Of a stretch of DNA of 64,000 nucleotides, positions 11,816 to 23,356 are shown piece after piece. Made by a program: the position numbers and the translations under genes. Source of the DNA: Patellaria atrata CBS 101060 (taxonomy: Eukaryota; Ascomycota; Dothideomycetes; Patellariales; Patellariaceae); assembly GCA_010093705.1 (NCBI GenBank), contig MU006089.1, positions 2,963,561-3,027,560 on the forward strand, given 5' to 3'. The first letter of the stretch is position 1; each line of letters begins with the position of its first letter. The notes under the pieces are model-generated. The model had not been told where the DNA came from. It searched no databases and was given only the letters and a program-made list of their open reading frames with translations.

Positions 11816-14800
11816 TCAGAAGTTAGGCGAGGCGAAGGCATTGAAGCCTCGAGTACCATACGCAGGCGTGCTGTGAACCGGAACAGGGCTACCAATCTCA
11901 CCAAGACCCGCAGCCGCAGCTAGGCGGGAGTGCATCGTACCGTCCTCAGGCTGCCATTTGACCAGTTTCCGATTCGGCTCTTCTTTCCGAACGATGAAAG
12001 ATCCTCCACCGTTCTGAGAATCGCCTTCTGTTTCAGTAATGGCTTCCACCTCCTCTACGGTGATGGGAGTATCCCCAACTGACCGGAAGAGGTCATGGTG
12101 TCGGTATACGTCCAACTGTTGCAAAATGCTCTGAACATCATGGAATCCCTCCGAGCCATTCTGAATTGCAGTAAGATGTTTACAAGCTTGGCAGACCATG
12201 AGGCGCAAGGTAACCGGTCTCGAAACGCTGGCACGATGTTGGGTAGGCCCCATGCCGAAGGAACTGCTGGCCCAACCTGCGCTCGGACTTGTACCCCAAG
12301 GCCCGTTCGATGAACCGAACGGGGTCGGATTCCACGAATTTCCAGGCACCCCGGACACACCTAGGCCGAAGGTATCTAATCGTGTGTTTGGCGGACCTGG
12401 AAACGCGGAAGATGTACCGAATGGAAGGCTAGAGTGCCTTGGTTGTCCGGGAGCTACACTATTACGTCTATTCTCCGCATTGCTGACTGGATATGGCTCG
12501 TCCGTATCGTCCAAGAGCGCGCTGCTCCCCAAATGTTTGCTGAGATCATCAATGTCCTTATCGGAAGAGCGCCTATCCTCAAGGTTGCCTTCAAACGGTT
12601 TGACACTTGCCGGGCGTTGGATCGGGGCCGGCCGTGCGATCGGCTGTGATGGCGGTATAGAGTCAAACGGGTTCTTCTCGTAAGATCCTGACTGTTGCCG
12701 TGAGTGCGCTGCGATACCGTCCCTTGCTACGCCAAACGGAGGCATCTGATTCCCGGCCCCGATCGGAGGGATTGGTTGGAAGCCAGGAGGAGCTCCCATC
12801 GGGAAGCCACGACCTTGAGGCATCATACCCAAACCGTTCATTCCAGGTGGTGGACCGGGCAGTCCGTTAGGTGCTGGAAAACCGCGGTATTGAGCATTTC
12901 CGAGTGGGTTAGGATGAAACATTGGCATATCGTGCCCGAGCGGGCCCCGTTGAGACATGCCCTGCATTTGAGGTCCTTGGCTGTGAGAAAAGCCATTGAT
13001 TCCAGGAGGAAAGCCGAATGAATTTGGGGGCATATGCATTCCGGGAGGTGGATACATTGGTGGTAATGGAGAGGACGGCTGTGGATGCTGGAGTGGTGGT
13101 CCTGGCTGATGGGATGGGGGTTTAAGGATAGCTTTTGGCACTATATGGCTTGCTTGTGTAGACGGCACGGCGCTTGGAGGCGTCGACTTACCGGTACCAG
13201 GAGCAAGTTGCGGTGTTTTAGGAGAAGAACCATGCGAACCCTGTTGGGAGCTCTGTCGCGGACGTACCGGAGTGGGAGCCTTGGGGATTGCAGGCGTTGC
13301 TACTTGAACGAGGGGAGACGCCAAACTGGCGGAAGATTGTTTCGACAGGAGACCCGGAGGTAACGCAACAGCGGTAGGTTGAGACGGCCGTTTCATAACT
13401 TGAGGTGCGGGCTGGGAAGATTGAAGCGCTGCTTGAGCCGCTCGAGCAGCTTCCTCTTCCTTTCGAGTTCGGTCCCTAGCCTCCTTTTCCACCTTTGCCT
13501 TTGCCTCACGTTCTCTCCGTCCTCTCTCCTCTTGAGCCTTCCTCTCCCTCGCCTCTCGCTCCCTAGCTTCGCGTTCTTCGCGCTCCTTCTTCTTGGCTTC
13601 CTCGCGGGCCTTCTTCTCTTGAGCCTTTTGCTCGCGAGCTCTACGTTCCACTTCCTGCTGCCGCTCACGGTCTTCCTGAAGTCGTTTTAGGCGTTCCGCT
13701 TCCTTACGTTGCCTCTCTTCCTCCTGAGCCTTGCGCTCCGCTTCCTTCTTCTTCTTCTGTTCCTCTTTCTTCCGCTTTTGCTCCTCTTGCTTCTTCAACT
13801 CTAACTCTCGAACGGCCGCCTCCTCGGCAGCTTTCTCTGCATCTTTCTTAGCCTTTTCCTCAGCCTTGGCTGCTTTCTGAGCGGCCTTTTTCTCTTTCTT
13901 CTTCGCAGCATCCCTTGCCTTCTTCGCCTCTCGCTGAGCATCGAGCCGCGATTCGTCATCGAGCTCTTCAAGGAGCTTCTGCTGTCGTTCGCGCGCAACC
14001 TTTTCCCGATATGCTGTGAGCACTCTCTGTTCGAACATCCGAGCGGCGAAAATTTGGAACATCCTGCGACCTTCCTCCATGCGTTGTTCTTCGGTCATGG
14101 AGTCCTGTGTAACATTAGTAATCAGCCCAGTTAGAGATCTAGGGATATCGCGTTCACCATTTCGTCCTCGTCATATTCGTCATCCTCCTGACTATCATAC
14201 TCATCTTCCTCTTCATCATCGTACTCGTCATCCTCTGGTTGAGGAGGTTGACCGTGATAACCGTGCGCATGATTCGAGTGGGCTAAGCTGGCTGCAGCAT
14301 ATTGAGCTTCCTCCTCTCGCTGCATTCGTCTCTCAGCCAATTGCTCCATCATTTCTATGAACTTCTTCCCATCATTCTTGAGCAGGTCGTCCGCAACCGT
14401 GAGAATGCCGCCTGTGGTAAATTTAGCGAACCCTTAACATCCCATTTACATTATCAAACTGACCCTTGACTGTGAGACTGTTGCCGAAATTGAAGAAATC
14501 CGCAGCCGGACCTCGAGGTAGCTCCTCAGGTTCGTCTTCGCTGTATTCTTCTTCATCGTCTTCGTCACTATAATCTTCTTCTTCAAGATCGTCTTCCTCT
14601 TCTTCGTCCTCTTCATCGTCGGGCAACTCTTGGATGCGTCGGTGAGGTGGATGACGGGTATTAGACAGATGTGAGGGTGGCAGTCTGTCAAGGTGACCGA
14701 AGCGTGGTGGAGGGAGCATCGGTGCGCCGTTGTCGGAGCCTTGGCGGTTTGCGTATTGTTCTAGCTCCTCGTAATATGCATCATACAGAACTTCAAGCTC

Positions 14801-15223
14801 TTCCTCGATAGCGGTACGTTTACGTCCACATACTGTACAGCTGCATGAATGCTTTTGCTGTTCCTTCATTTTACGTAGTACAGCTTCCTTCTCGATCTTG
14901 ACCAATGACTTGCGCTCATCTTCGCCTAAAGATAACCAAAACTCTTTGATCCGCTCCCGTTCTTCTTGGGTCGAGGTATTCCATATACGATCCTTGGAAT
15001 TATTCACGCCTCTAACGGTACGCAAAGCAGCATTGGAAAGCGGCGGAGGTGGTGGCGGTGGGGGAGGGGGGACTTGTGACGCGGTAGGTGCAGGTGCGGA
15101 GATGTCCACGTTGTTGTCGTAACCATTTTGTGGATTGGTCCTACCCTTCTTCTTTTTTTTGCTCTTCTTCTTATTCGCAGCACTAGGTCTGTGATTTTCC
15201 AGCGGTGTTGTTCCGTTTGCCAT
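11816..15223 (-). CDS. NST1: NST1 stress-response protein
   Basis: Exons 15223-14464, 14411-14158 and 14104-11816 encode 1100 aa. The intron junctions restore the family motif [19 protein letters not shown] across intron 1. Order of parts: a Lys-rich N-terminus ([10 protein letters not shown]), a poly-Pro run, a conserved Trp/Cys region with [13 protein letters not shown] (about residues 125-150), two long acidic stretches, a very long charged Glu/Lys/Arg/Ala coiled coil (about 345-560), and a Pro/Gly/Gln-rich tail. NST1 was named in yeast for its negative effect on salt tolerance through the splicing factor Msl1. Family members are thought to act as cytoplasmic or condensate scaffolds. The reverse strand of the coiled coil makes long spurious frames that should be ignored. 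Identity is firm by domain order, and the exact role here is inferred. Confidence 0.93.
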
Positions 15224-16403
15224 TCTGGAGTCGATGTAAGGTGGTCAGTCGGGAAAAGTTGTGCTTGCTGTCTTCTATCGTGTCAGCGACCACGACAGAA
15301 AACTCCGGACAATAGTTGAGCTTCCGAAGGTTGTCTGAATTTCAGAAACGTGTTTTATGGAGAGCCGAAGGAGCTTTGGGCAAGGTTGAGAGAAAATGGG
15401 GTTCGGAAGGAGGTTGTTACGGTAGCCCCTCCACTCGACGAACCGCTCTATTTCAAATCTGGCGGTCGGGTAGTGCAGGCAGGACGCAGGCGAAAGATGG
15501 CAGGCGATGGTGGAGGGATGTCACCAGCGTACAAGTCAAGTAGCTGGTGTTGAAGGGTGATTGTTGAGCGGAGCGCGTTGAAAGAAGTGCACAGCTCAAT
15601 TGCTTGAGATTGACGTTGAAAGGTCCGCCAAGCGCGAGATGGGAACTGCGGTGCCCGTACGCAAAAGGCTGACACCATTTCACCACAAGCCCATGTAAAC
15701 AAGAACATATCACCCTTGAGACTCATCTACTATTGTCACGATACAAATAGAATACCCTACTCTGATCGTAGGGAGTCCCCTAGAATCCGCGTTCGCCGGC
15801 AATTGGAGAGCGCATTGTCGCCTTCGGTGCGGCAAACAGTTCCTGAGAATACGACGCTACAAGATCGCACAGCCACCCTTTTGCTGCTGTAAGCACCTGA
15901 GGCACCCTGGTGGAATCTGGTCGAGTACGGCGTAGGAATAATTCACTAGCCGTCTCTGTACCTGCACCGAATCGATATATCGAACTAGAAAGTTTAGCAA
16001 ACACTTGGAGACAATTCACAAAATACTTAAAGGAGCTTCACGGCCGCGTTCTTGAGAGAGACCCTCTTCACAGCATCAGCCGTCAGCCGCTCGTTCACCA
16101 CCTTTCTCAGTTTGCACCTCCAACCCAACACAACTCTCCTCCACCACCACTTCGGATTCCAATCTTGTTCTTCCCTCACTGCGTCCTCCAAATACATTCG
16201 TTCAATATCCAACCGACACCTTCGGGATACACTCTACGGTTTTACGAGGGGGTCGTGTGTAGTGGTGTGACGAGAAGCTTCTGCGGCAGCTGGTCTTGTG
16301 TCCCGGCCCCAAAACAAAAGCTATATCTAAGGGCGAAGCGCATCCTCGAGAATATTTTTCTGCACGTCTCATAAGAGGGAGATCTGGGAACAAAGCAGCG
16401 ACA
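15224..16403. other. Divergent spacer NST1 / rho2
   Basis: Long 1.18-kb spacer holding both promoters. A minus-strand frame at 15780-16017 looks protein-like but lacks a start codon (see findings). Nothing else is supported. Confidence 0.4.
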
Positions 16404-17539
16404 ATGGCACAAGCTGGAGAAACTGTTATGCGCAGGTAGGTTTGAACGTTGAAAGATTTTGCTACAGATTTTGGATATGCATGTGTCAGAACCCCTGCCG
16501 CATATTGATTTTCCCTTTTTACATTTACCCCCCCATGTTTTCTTCTATTCGGTCCACCAGTCTACCCTCTGTTCATTGCACATTGCTATTTTTACCTCGT
16601 ATTTTCTTTTATTCAAACGATTTTATACCCAGATACTCTGATACTATTGGACTTTCTTTTTTCCGAGGCTCAGGGCTGGACCAGGATCCTAATTCTTCGG
16701 CTACGACAAGAATCCGAGCACACATGCATCAGTTCCCGCTAAGGCACCAAAAATAGTTTTCCGATATCTTGTCGTCTCAAGTTGTCGATCACTCGTATAT
16801 TAATTTTGTCCTATTTTTCTTTTGCATAGAGAATAGTCTATTCGGATTGTGGCTCGCGTTTTCTATACCTTGCCACTTCCCTAAAGAGAAGGCTAACATC
16901 ATCTTCTTTGATATAGGAAGCTAGTCATCATCGGAGACGGTGCTTGCGGCAAGACCAGTTTACTCAGTGTCTTCACCCTTGGGTACTTCCCTACAGTAAG
17001 CCAAAGCATAAGCATCCTACATGACTGATTGAGTACTCACCTTTCCCCAGCGTTACATCCCTACCGTGTTCGAAAACTATGTTACCGACTGCCGCGTCGA
17101 CGGCAAATCCGTTCAACTCGCACTCTGGGACACCGCCGGACAAGAAGACTACGAACGCCTCCGTCCCCTCGCCTATGCCAAAGCCCACGTGATCTTGATC
17201 GGCTTCTCCGTCGACTCTCCGGACTCCCTCGAAAATGTCAAGCACAAATGGGCCGAGGAGGCCCGTGAGCGCTGTCCCCATGTCCCCATTATCCTTGTTG
17301 GTCTGAAGAAGGACCTCCGTGAAGACCCCCTTGCCCAGGAAGACATGAGGAAGAAGTCCCTCAAGTTCACCACCGTCAAAGCCGGTCAAGACATGAAGGA
17401 CGAGATTGGAGCGAGGAAGTACCTCGAGTGTTCGAGCTTGACTGGAGACGGCGTCGATGACGTCTTCGAAGCTGCGACCAGAGCTGCCTTGTTGGCAACC
17501 GATAAGGGCGAGGGTGGTGGATGCTGCATCATTCTTTAG
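16404..17539 (+). CDS. rho2: Rho-family GTPase, Rho2 type
   Basis: Exons 16404-16435, 16917-16995 and 17051-17539 encode 199 aa, a normal Rho length. The protein starts [20 protein letters not shown]. It shows the P-loop GDGACGKTS, the effector loop [16 protein letters not shown], switch [31 protein letters not shown] (in place of the usual TKxD) and [16 protein letters not shown]. The C-terminus GGGCCIIL is a CAAX box ending in Leu, so geranylgeranylation is expected, and the preceding Cys may be palmitoylated. The CCIIL tail and long [20 protein letters not shown] stretch favour Rho2 over Rho1, Rho3 or Cdc42. Rho2 proteins act at the plasma membrane on cell-wall alpha-glucan synthesis and the cell-integrity pathway. 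Intron 1 is unusually long (481 bases) and splits the coding sequence after ten codons. Confidence 0.93.
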
Positions 17540-18071
17540 GGGTAAAACACGTTCTTCCCGGATCCTTTGAGATTGCTCAGTCATCTCGATCACTCCTTTT
17601 CTTTTCCTGCGGGATGAGACGGATCTTGCTTGTTTCCTAAGCTTTGTTCCTGCGAGATGCAGATGATTCTATTATGCATGGGCGGCGCTTAACGGATGGG
17701 ACATGCTTCTGTCATGGGTTCTTTCTGCGATCTCAAATGGCGTTGAGCGTTCGAGCGACGGGATGACGTTACGCTTCCGAGTGTGAAAAGTCCCTTTCCT
17801 TCACATCTTCTGCTTCCGTCTTTAAATGCTCCTGGGGTACGGGTTTTTGCTCTTTCTCACGGGCGTGTTCATGTGTCGATATACTAATCGGAGAAAGCGG
17901 ATTGTCCGCTGCAGCTGAGATAACGAGCGAAGTAATTACAGAATCTCGAAAATGGAAAACGGAGTGTTAAATGCTACAATTGCTTTTGAACGCCAACGAT
18001 ATTCCATGAGCCCCAGTGAGCCATTCTAATTACAACTTTTCTATACCTCCCCAAACTATCCCTAACATCCC
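17540..18071. other. Convergent 3' spacer
   Basis: 3' flanks of rho2 (+) and the mL40 gene (-). No feature seen. Confidence 0.5.
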
Positions 18072-18794
18072 TCACCTCGTCCACCCATGATTCCACCCCT
18101 CCCGACTCGGAAAATCCGTCTGCGCTCTCGCATACTCAATTGGCACATTATCCCAAACATCCTTCTTCTCCATCGCAACCCGATACAAGCGTCCAATCTC
18201 CTTGCCCCGCTTACTCTTCACCTTCACTCCCGATGTCTCATCACCCTGATTACCCGCAGCAACAGCCTCCGCCTCAGCAACGGTAACGTCGTTCCCCGCC
18301 TCGTCCATGAGCCGCAGCGCCTCGCACGCCTCCCGCATGCTGTTATACTGCCGCTCGAGCTCGCGCTCCTGGAAGTCCCGCTCGCGGGAGCGGTAGAGGC
18401 GCCAGGCGCGCATGATGGTCCAGTGGCGGAGGGCGCGGAGGCGGGAGAAGCGCAGGGGACGCGGTGTTAGGGGGTGGTAGAGGAAGTAGCGGATTAGTGC
18501 TGTGGGGGTTAGTATGGGGTTGTATATTTGACTGCGGTTGAGGGGATGGGGAGGATGGAAGGGAGGGATGTAGGTGGATGGTGGGTGCTATGTGGGAATT
18601 CGAGGATAATACGCACTTATGCGTGAGTCTTTCTTCACCGTGCCCTTTTTGCGGCCGAGGACCGGGGAAGTACTGAAGGGGGATGTTTGTGTCGTGGGTG
18701 CGGTTGAGGGTGAGGATCGACTTAGTGCTTCGCATTTTCGTGCGAGTGAGAGGCGGGAGGTCAATTTGAAGCGGTAGATAGAGTTATTGGCCAT
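18072..18794 (-). CDS. MRPL28: Mitochondrial large-subunit ribosomal protein mL40
   Basis: Exons 18794-18617 and 18499-18072 give 201 aa. The junction rebuilds KKDSRITLIRYFLYHP, which runs on into LTPRPLRFSRLRALRHWTI. That block is the hallmark of the fungal mL40 (yeast MRPL28/YmL28) family. The first 40 or so residues are rich in Ser, Arg and Thr with few acids, as expected for a mitochondrial targeting presequence (FSTSPVLGRKKG marks the likely cleavage zone). The middle is an Arg/Glu-rich helix that would bind rRNA or neighbouring proteins. The donor is GTGCGT rather than the usual GTAAGT; other donors nearby break the frame. It diverges from COX16, another mitochondrial gene. Confidence 0.88.
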
Positions 18795-19132
18795 TTTGAT
18801 CGATGGTGGGAGTTTGTACTCTGGGATGTAGCAGTCGTTATGAGATGAGAACTGGAGCTTGAATGTTCGAAGATGAGGATACCGGATGGTCGATGATCAT
18901 TGGATATCGCGCTAACGCTAGCATGTATTTCAGCCTCATTTCTGCCACATGGGCGTATCTTGGCAAAATGGGTCGTGCGGATCCTGGAGCTTCATCAGAT
19001 CCCCGCAAGGTCTTGTTTTCTACCTTATCCAGAACCTCTTGATCACTCCGCAAATCCACCGCTGCTCCTCCACAAGCTGCTACGACAGTCGAAATATGCA
19101 AACCTCATAATTCGCGGTGGTTTATCGCAATA
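18795..19132. promoter_or_regulatory. Shared divergent promoter, mL40 and COX16
   Basis: 338 bases separate the start codons of two nuclear genes for mitochondrial proteins. A bidirectional promoter is inferred from the spacing alone. Confidence 0.5.
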
Positions 19133-19555
19133 ATGCCCGTCTTCCAGAATAACCCCTTCCGCCCCTCCAACCCTTCCACCCCCGGAGGTGTACTCGCGGC
19201 AAAGTACCGCCGCACCCTCCCCAAGCATCCATTCTTACTGTTTGGTCTACCATTCATCACAGTCATGGTCGCGGGATCTTTTTTCCTTACTCCAGCCACG
19301 GCGCTGAGATACGAGAAGCACGATCGGAAAACAAGGTTGGTGACACAGGATGAGATGATGGGTTTAGAAAAGGGAAGGAGAAGGATTGATATTAGGGACG
19401 AGTATTACGTGAGTCACACATTTAAGAGTTGTTGTGGGCTATGGTGGTTCGGGATACTAATTAAGAGATAGCGTCTGGCGGCGAAGGATTTGGATAATTG
19501 GGAGCAGAAGAGGGTGAAACGGCTTCCTGGAGAGATTGATGGTGTTATCGAGTAG
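19133..19555 (+). CDS. COX16: Cytochrome c oxidase assembly protein COX16
   Basis: Exons 19133-19408 and 19472-19555 encode 119 aa. The layout is that of COX16: a short N-terminal matrix-side region with YRRTLPKHPFLLFGLPF, one hydrophobic segment (about residues 34-56, rich in Phe, Leu, Val and Gly), then a charged intermembrane-space tail with the RYEKHDRKTRLVTQDEMMGL block and an ending DEYYRLAAKDLDNWEQKRV joined across the intron. COX16 is a mitochondrial inner-membrane protein needed to assemble complex IV (Cox1/Cox2 modules). The second exon supplies only 27 codons and the frame is fixed by the conserved tail. Confidence 0.93.
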
Positions 19556-20095
19556 AGTGTTCACTTCAAGAAATTGAATCCCCCTTTGAATGCATTGAAG
19601 TGGTTTAGGTACTCGTGAGGATAGCGTACGGTTGATAGAAGAATACGTTTAACAGGTTTGGGAGAGGCGTTCTAAGCTTGATACTCGAATTGGCGGAAGA
19701 TGTCAGTGCGGACGTCGTCATACTTCATAGTGTGGATAACAGTGAGATCAAGAGATTGGAAGAAAAAAAAAATTCCGTATTTGAAATTGCGCAAGAAGAC
19801 TTTCTATTCGACTTCTCCATATCACTTCCAACTACACCACCATAAGGTACTGTACAACCACGGCGCGGAACTGATGTCTTTGACCAATCCATGTATCAAA
19901 CTTAGTCCATTTCACTCTATAGCTACACCTTTTAAAAATTACCGTTATCCCGGCTCTAAGCCATATATCGGCTTACCCACGAATACAATCGTTCACCTAC
20001 CTCGTGACCAGATTCCACGATATTTGTTGGTCTTTCGACCTTTTCCGGGAAATGTATGTCATGTACTAAGAGGATAAGTTCCATGAATTTGATTA
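19556..20095. other. Convergent 3' spacer
   Basis: 3' flanks of COX16 (+) and TAD2 (-). No coding or RNA feature seen. Confidence 0.5.
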
Positions 20096-21143
20096 CTATG
20101 AGTTGAATTCCTCTATCTGAACATTATTCACAGCAAGTGGCAAAATTTCCGTTTTCAATTCTCTTGTCTTTTTGCCTTTCGGTTCGGGCGCTAGAGAGCA
20201 TCAGCACTTTATATTCTGAGGTGTATCGGTCGACAGTGGCGAAAAAGGTTGTACTTACCTTTCTCGTTCTCTTGCACGTAGAATCTTCGAAGCAACATGA
20301 TTGCTTCTTCTCTGAATATGCCTCCGTATACCGGGTATGGCTTATCTACCCCTGGACTGGTAAATGATCAGCTGATACCTGACAATTTGAGTGCGAAGGA
20401 ACCGAAGACTTACTCGGAATGCACGTTCAAGACTCCTCCTGTACCACCAAAGCGATCATTCCAGCAGCTAAAGTATACCGCTCGTATACCGTACTGGCGG
20501 AGAGCAGACCCGCACATGACGCATGGCTCGACGGTGACGTACAAGTCTGTCTCTTTAAGAATTGATATCGGGTGAGATGTCAAGATCTGAGCAAGCGCGA
20601 TGAATTCTGCATGTCGCGTTCCCTTTTGTGTGTTAGAGACGTTCATTTTGTGAGATGAAAATTCTGTCGGTCACATGCACTAAGCGTTGAAAACTAACTG
20701 TACGCATACACATACAACTGCTTTGACTTGTTGTATAGAAAAATGAAATCGTACGGAGAGTGTAGCCAGCTAGTAAGGCCGTAGATGTACAACGCAATGT
20801 ACAGGAAGTAAGCTCTATCGAGCGTAGTAAAGCAAGATGTTATATCAGAGGCGCCTCTGACATTCCTCCGATTGTACGGAGGAATATGGATAACGTGAAA
20901 GTTCGCAGATTAGATTGGGGATTTCCATACGTTCAATGACTTATTCGTATCATTCATTCCCCTTCCAATAACCTTCCCATTATGGACAAATACACAGCCA
21001 ACTGGTGTCTCGTCATTTGCTAAAGCTAGTTCTGCCTTCCATAGTCAGTCCTCATGTCATACTCGTAAAAGGATAAAGCCTACCATTTTTATTGCCTCAC
21101 GCATAAAAGTCTCATGATATGATCTCTCCTGATGTAATGACAT
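20096..21143 (-). CDS. TAD2: tRNA-specific adenosine-34 deaminase catalytic subunit
   Basis: Five exons, 21143-21084, 21035-20931, 20622-20414, 20356-20259 and 20190-20096, give 188 aa with every junction in frame. The protein is a zinc deaminase. ALANDETPVGCVFVHNGKVI is in exon 2. Exon 3 begins with the zinc ligand and proton shuttle HAE (His59, Glu61) and carries PCVMC (Cys89, Cys92). The exon 4 sequence YPVYGGIFREEAIMLLRRFY is the Tad2-specific C-terminal block. A Lys-rich tail ends the protein. Tad2 with Tad3 converts A34 to inosine in the anticodons of several tRNAs, allowing wobble decoding, and is essential in yeast. Intron 2 is 308 bases, far longer than its neighbours, and contains two inverted repeats (separate entry). 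Confidence 0.94.
20845..20885. repeat. Two adjacent inverted repeats in TAD2 intron 2
   Basis: Bases 20845-20860 are a perfect 16-bp palindrome. One base later, 20862-20870 and 20877-20885 form perfect 9-bp arms around a 6-base loop. Both lie inside the 308-base second intron of TAD2. Confidence 0.8.
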
Positions 21144-21355
21144 CCTACTGAAAATATTACAAATAGGTGATTATATAATGGAGACAAATGAAGTTCGATG
21201 AAGCTTTGCCGGGAGGTGCGAGATAACCGAATTGCGGACCAATTTCTAAACGATCACGTGTGCATCATCAAATAACCACAACTCAAATGCAACCTGTTCA
21301 AGGTGATGTGCATTGATGACTCAGATCGATGCCTATCCAGACGTGTAGAATTTTC

Positions 21356-23356
21356 TCATTCCTCTTTCATTAACATTTCCTCCATCACCTCCTTCAAACC
21401 CTTTTCTGCCCGCTCTCCATCCCAGATAATTTCTTCAGGATGCTTGAGAGCACTTGCTCGACGCCAATAGAGACTTAAGGAACCATTCTTGACATTTATT
21501 CTGAATCGGGAACTCTGTTTTACACCTGATGTTGTCTTAATAAGCTCGGCGCTCTTGTCAATCTCGCGCACTCCCTCGAAGTCTGGCGCTATTATGGCAT
21601 GTGCAATGAAAACAGCCAGCATATGGTCAATATGCGTAATAGCTTTACTGAACGAAGTTAACTCATAGCGTACGCTACCAGATCGATTATTTTCGTAACC
21701 CAATATAGAGGATAGTGCAGGTGTGACGATGACAGCGTACTGAGTTCCCCAAATTGGCGGATAAAGTTGACCTAGAGATTCGATGACTAATGCTTGATCC
21801 GACGTGTTATTGACTTTTAGAGAACCGAGATCCAAAGTAATACTGTACTGCAGCGGGTTAATAAGTATAGATGTCAAGTTTTCGACTTCTGACCGGGTAT
21901 CGTTTGCGTTAGACGCAATGGTTTTAGAAAGATTTGAAAGGTTTGTGTCTTGTTTAAGAGAGTATTCAAGCTCTAAGCCAGCACTTCTTAGACTTTTGGA
22001 GACTTTGTGGACGTAATCTCTCAAATTTGAGACAGCAGAAGTGTAGTGAAAGTAGCTTAATACTGGTCGTAAAATTGGAGGTGCAGGAGTGTTTTGCGGT
22101 TTATCTGAAAGCGGTGGTGGAATACCAGAGCGCTTACGTAGTCTCCAGCGATGATTATAACATAGAAGAACACGAAGGGCTAGAGCGATTTTCTGCGCGA
22201 GATTATCAGAAGGTCGCTTTTTGGTCTGCATCAAATCCTCGTCTAGAGTTACGAGATCAATTAGGAACCCGGAAACAAGAGATGGATCGGCTTTCAAAGC
22301 TGACGCTTCGGAGAGAGCTATATTCGCATGGATCGTCTGCTCTCTTAGATTGACATGATAACCGGTGAGCACCCGCGCTTCAAGCATCAGTTCGTGAAAC
22401 AGTTCTTCCTCAAAGATGGAATCGCGAGCTTTGTGAATATGATCCTCTAAGGATAATTCGGCCATATTAGACACCAGAGGAGGTTTTGAGGTCCCCACAA
22501 CTTTACCATCGCTGGTTGTCACCCGGATCCGGAGTCCTTTGGGTTTCTGGAGCATCCCCTGGTCCAGTTCGATATTTCCACTCTCATTTGACCGGAGAAC
22601 GGCAAATCCACGACTCCGAAACTGATTAATCGCTTCGAGAAATCCGTACTGTACGCCCAGGGTCAAACGTTGCCTTGGGACTCTTCGGACGGACCACCCT
22701 TTCTCGCTAATTGACAATATTTCCTCCCAATAGGTGGTTTCCCTTCTCACTTCCTTTTCTAGTCGAGTTGCAGCTTTCAAAAGTGTATCTGCTGCAGTGT
22801 TCAGGCTCTTGGCCCTTTGCCCAGTAGCTATCAGGTCCTCAAGTTCCTGGGTTTGGGGATTTGTTTGCGTATTTTGCCATTTGTCATACCCCAACGTTCC
22901 CAACCCTGCAGCTTCTTTCAGGGCTGGGGATACAGTTTGCTCACCGGTTTTCGACTTCTTCGAAATGAGAAGTGAGATAAGGTCCAGAGCATACGCCGCG
23001 TGCTCTCTAGCCGTCCTATGTGCTGTTAATATCTGAATTTAGAATAGAGCAATTATGCAATATGCCTACAAACAATACTGGAAAAGTTCTGATTTGTCTT
23101 TGTAGAGCTCCTCCAAGTTCTTAGTGGTGGGTTCAGTCAGTGTCTCTACACCATCATCCTCTGAAACTTCCTCCTCCTCATTATTGTTTGCCGTTTTATT
23201 TGCGATTTCCTCAAGTAATCCCTTCTCAGTCACATGTCTAGCATGACGGTGCTGTTGACTGATGCGGCTGATGAGTGTTTGTATCGAATTCGCATCTTTA
23301 TCTTCAGTCGGCCAAGCTCTGAGTGCAAGAGGTAGATTGGGATTGATAGTCCCCAT
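21356..23356 (-). CDS. MED17: Mediator complex subunit 17
   Basis: Exons 23356-23074 and 23022-21356 encode 649 aa, right for the fungal Med17/Srb4 family. N-terminal signatures are LPLALRAWPTEDKDANS and LISRISQQHRHARHVTEKGL. The central block LSISEKGWSVRRVPRQRLTL with YGFLEAINQFRSRGFAVLR is diagnostic. Med17 is the scaffold of the Mediator head and is needed for RNA polymerase II recruitment at most promoters. The first exon ends in an acidic linker. The single intron (51 bases) appears to use GTTTGT and an acceptor at 23024-23023. That is a weak donor, but the alternatives tried (GTAGGC, or acceptor at 23032) give stops or a shifted frame. The start at 23356 is the first ATG in the conserved frame. 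Confidence 0.9.

Noticed and set aside
13379-13690. Long Ser/Leu-rich plus-strand frame opposite NST1
   Set aside because: It is the reverse strand of the Glu/Lys/Arg coiled coil of NST1, which yields Leu/Ser/Phe-rich shadow frames.
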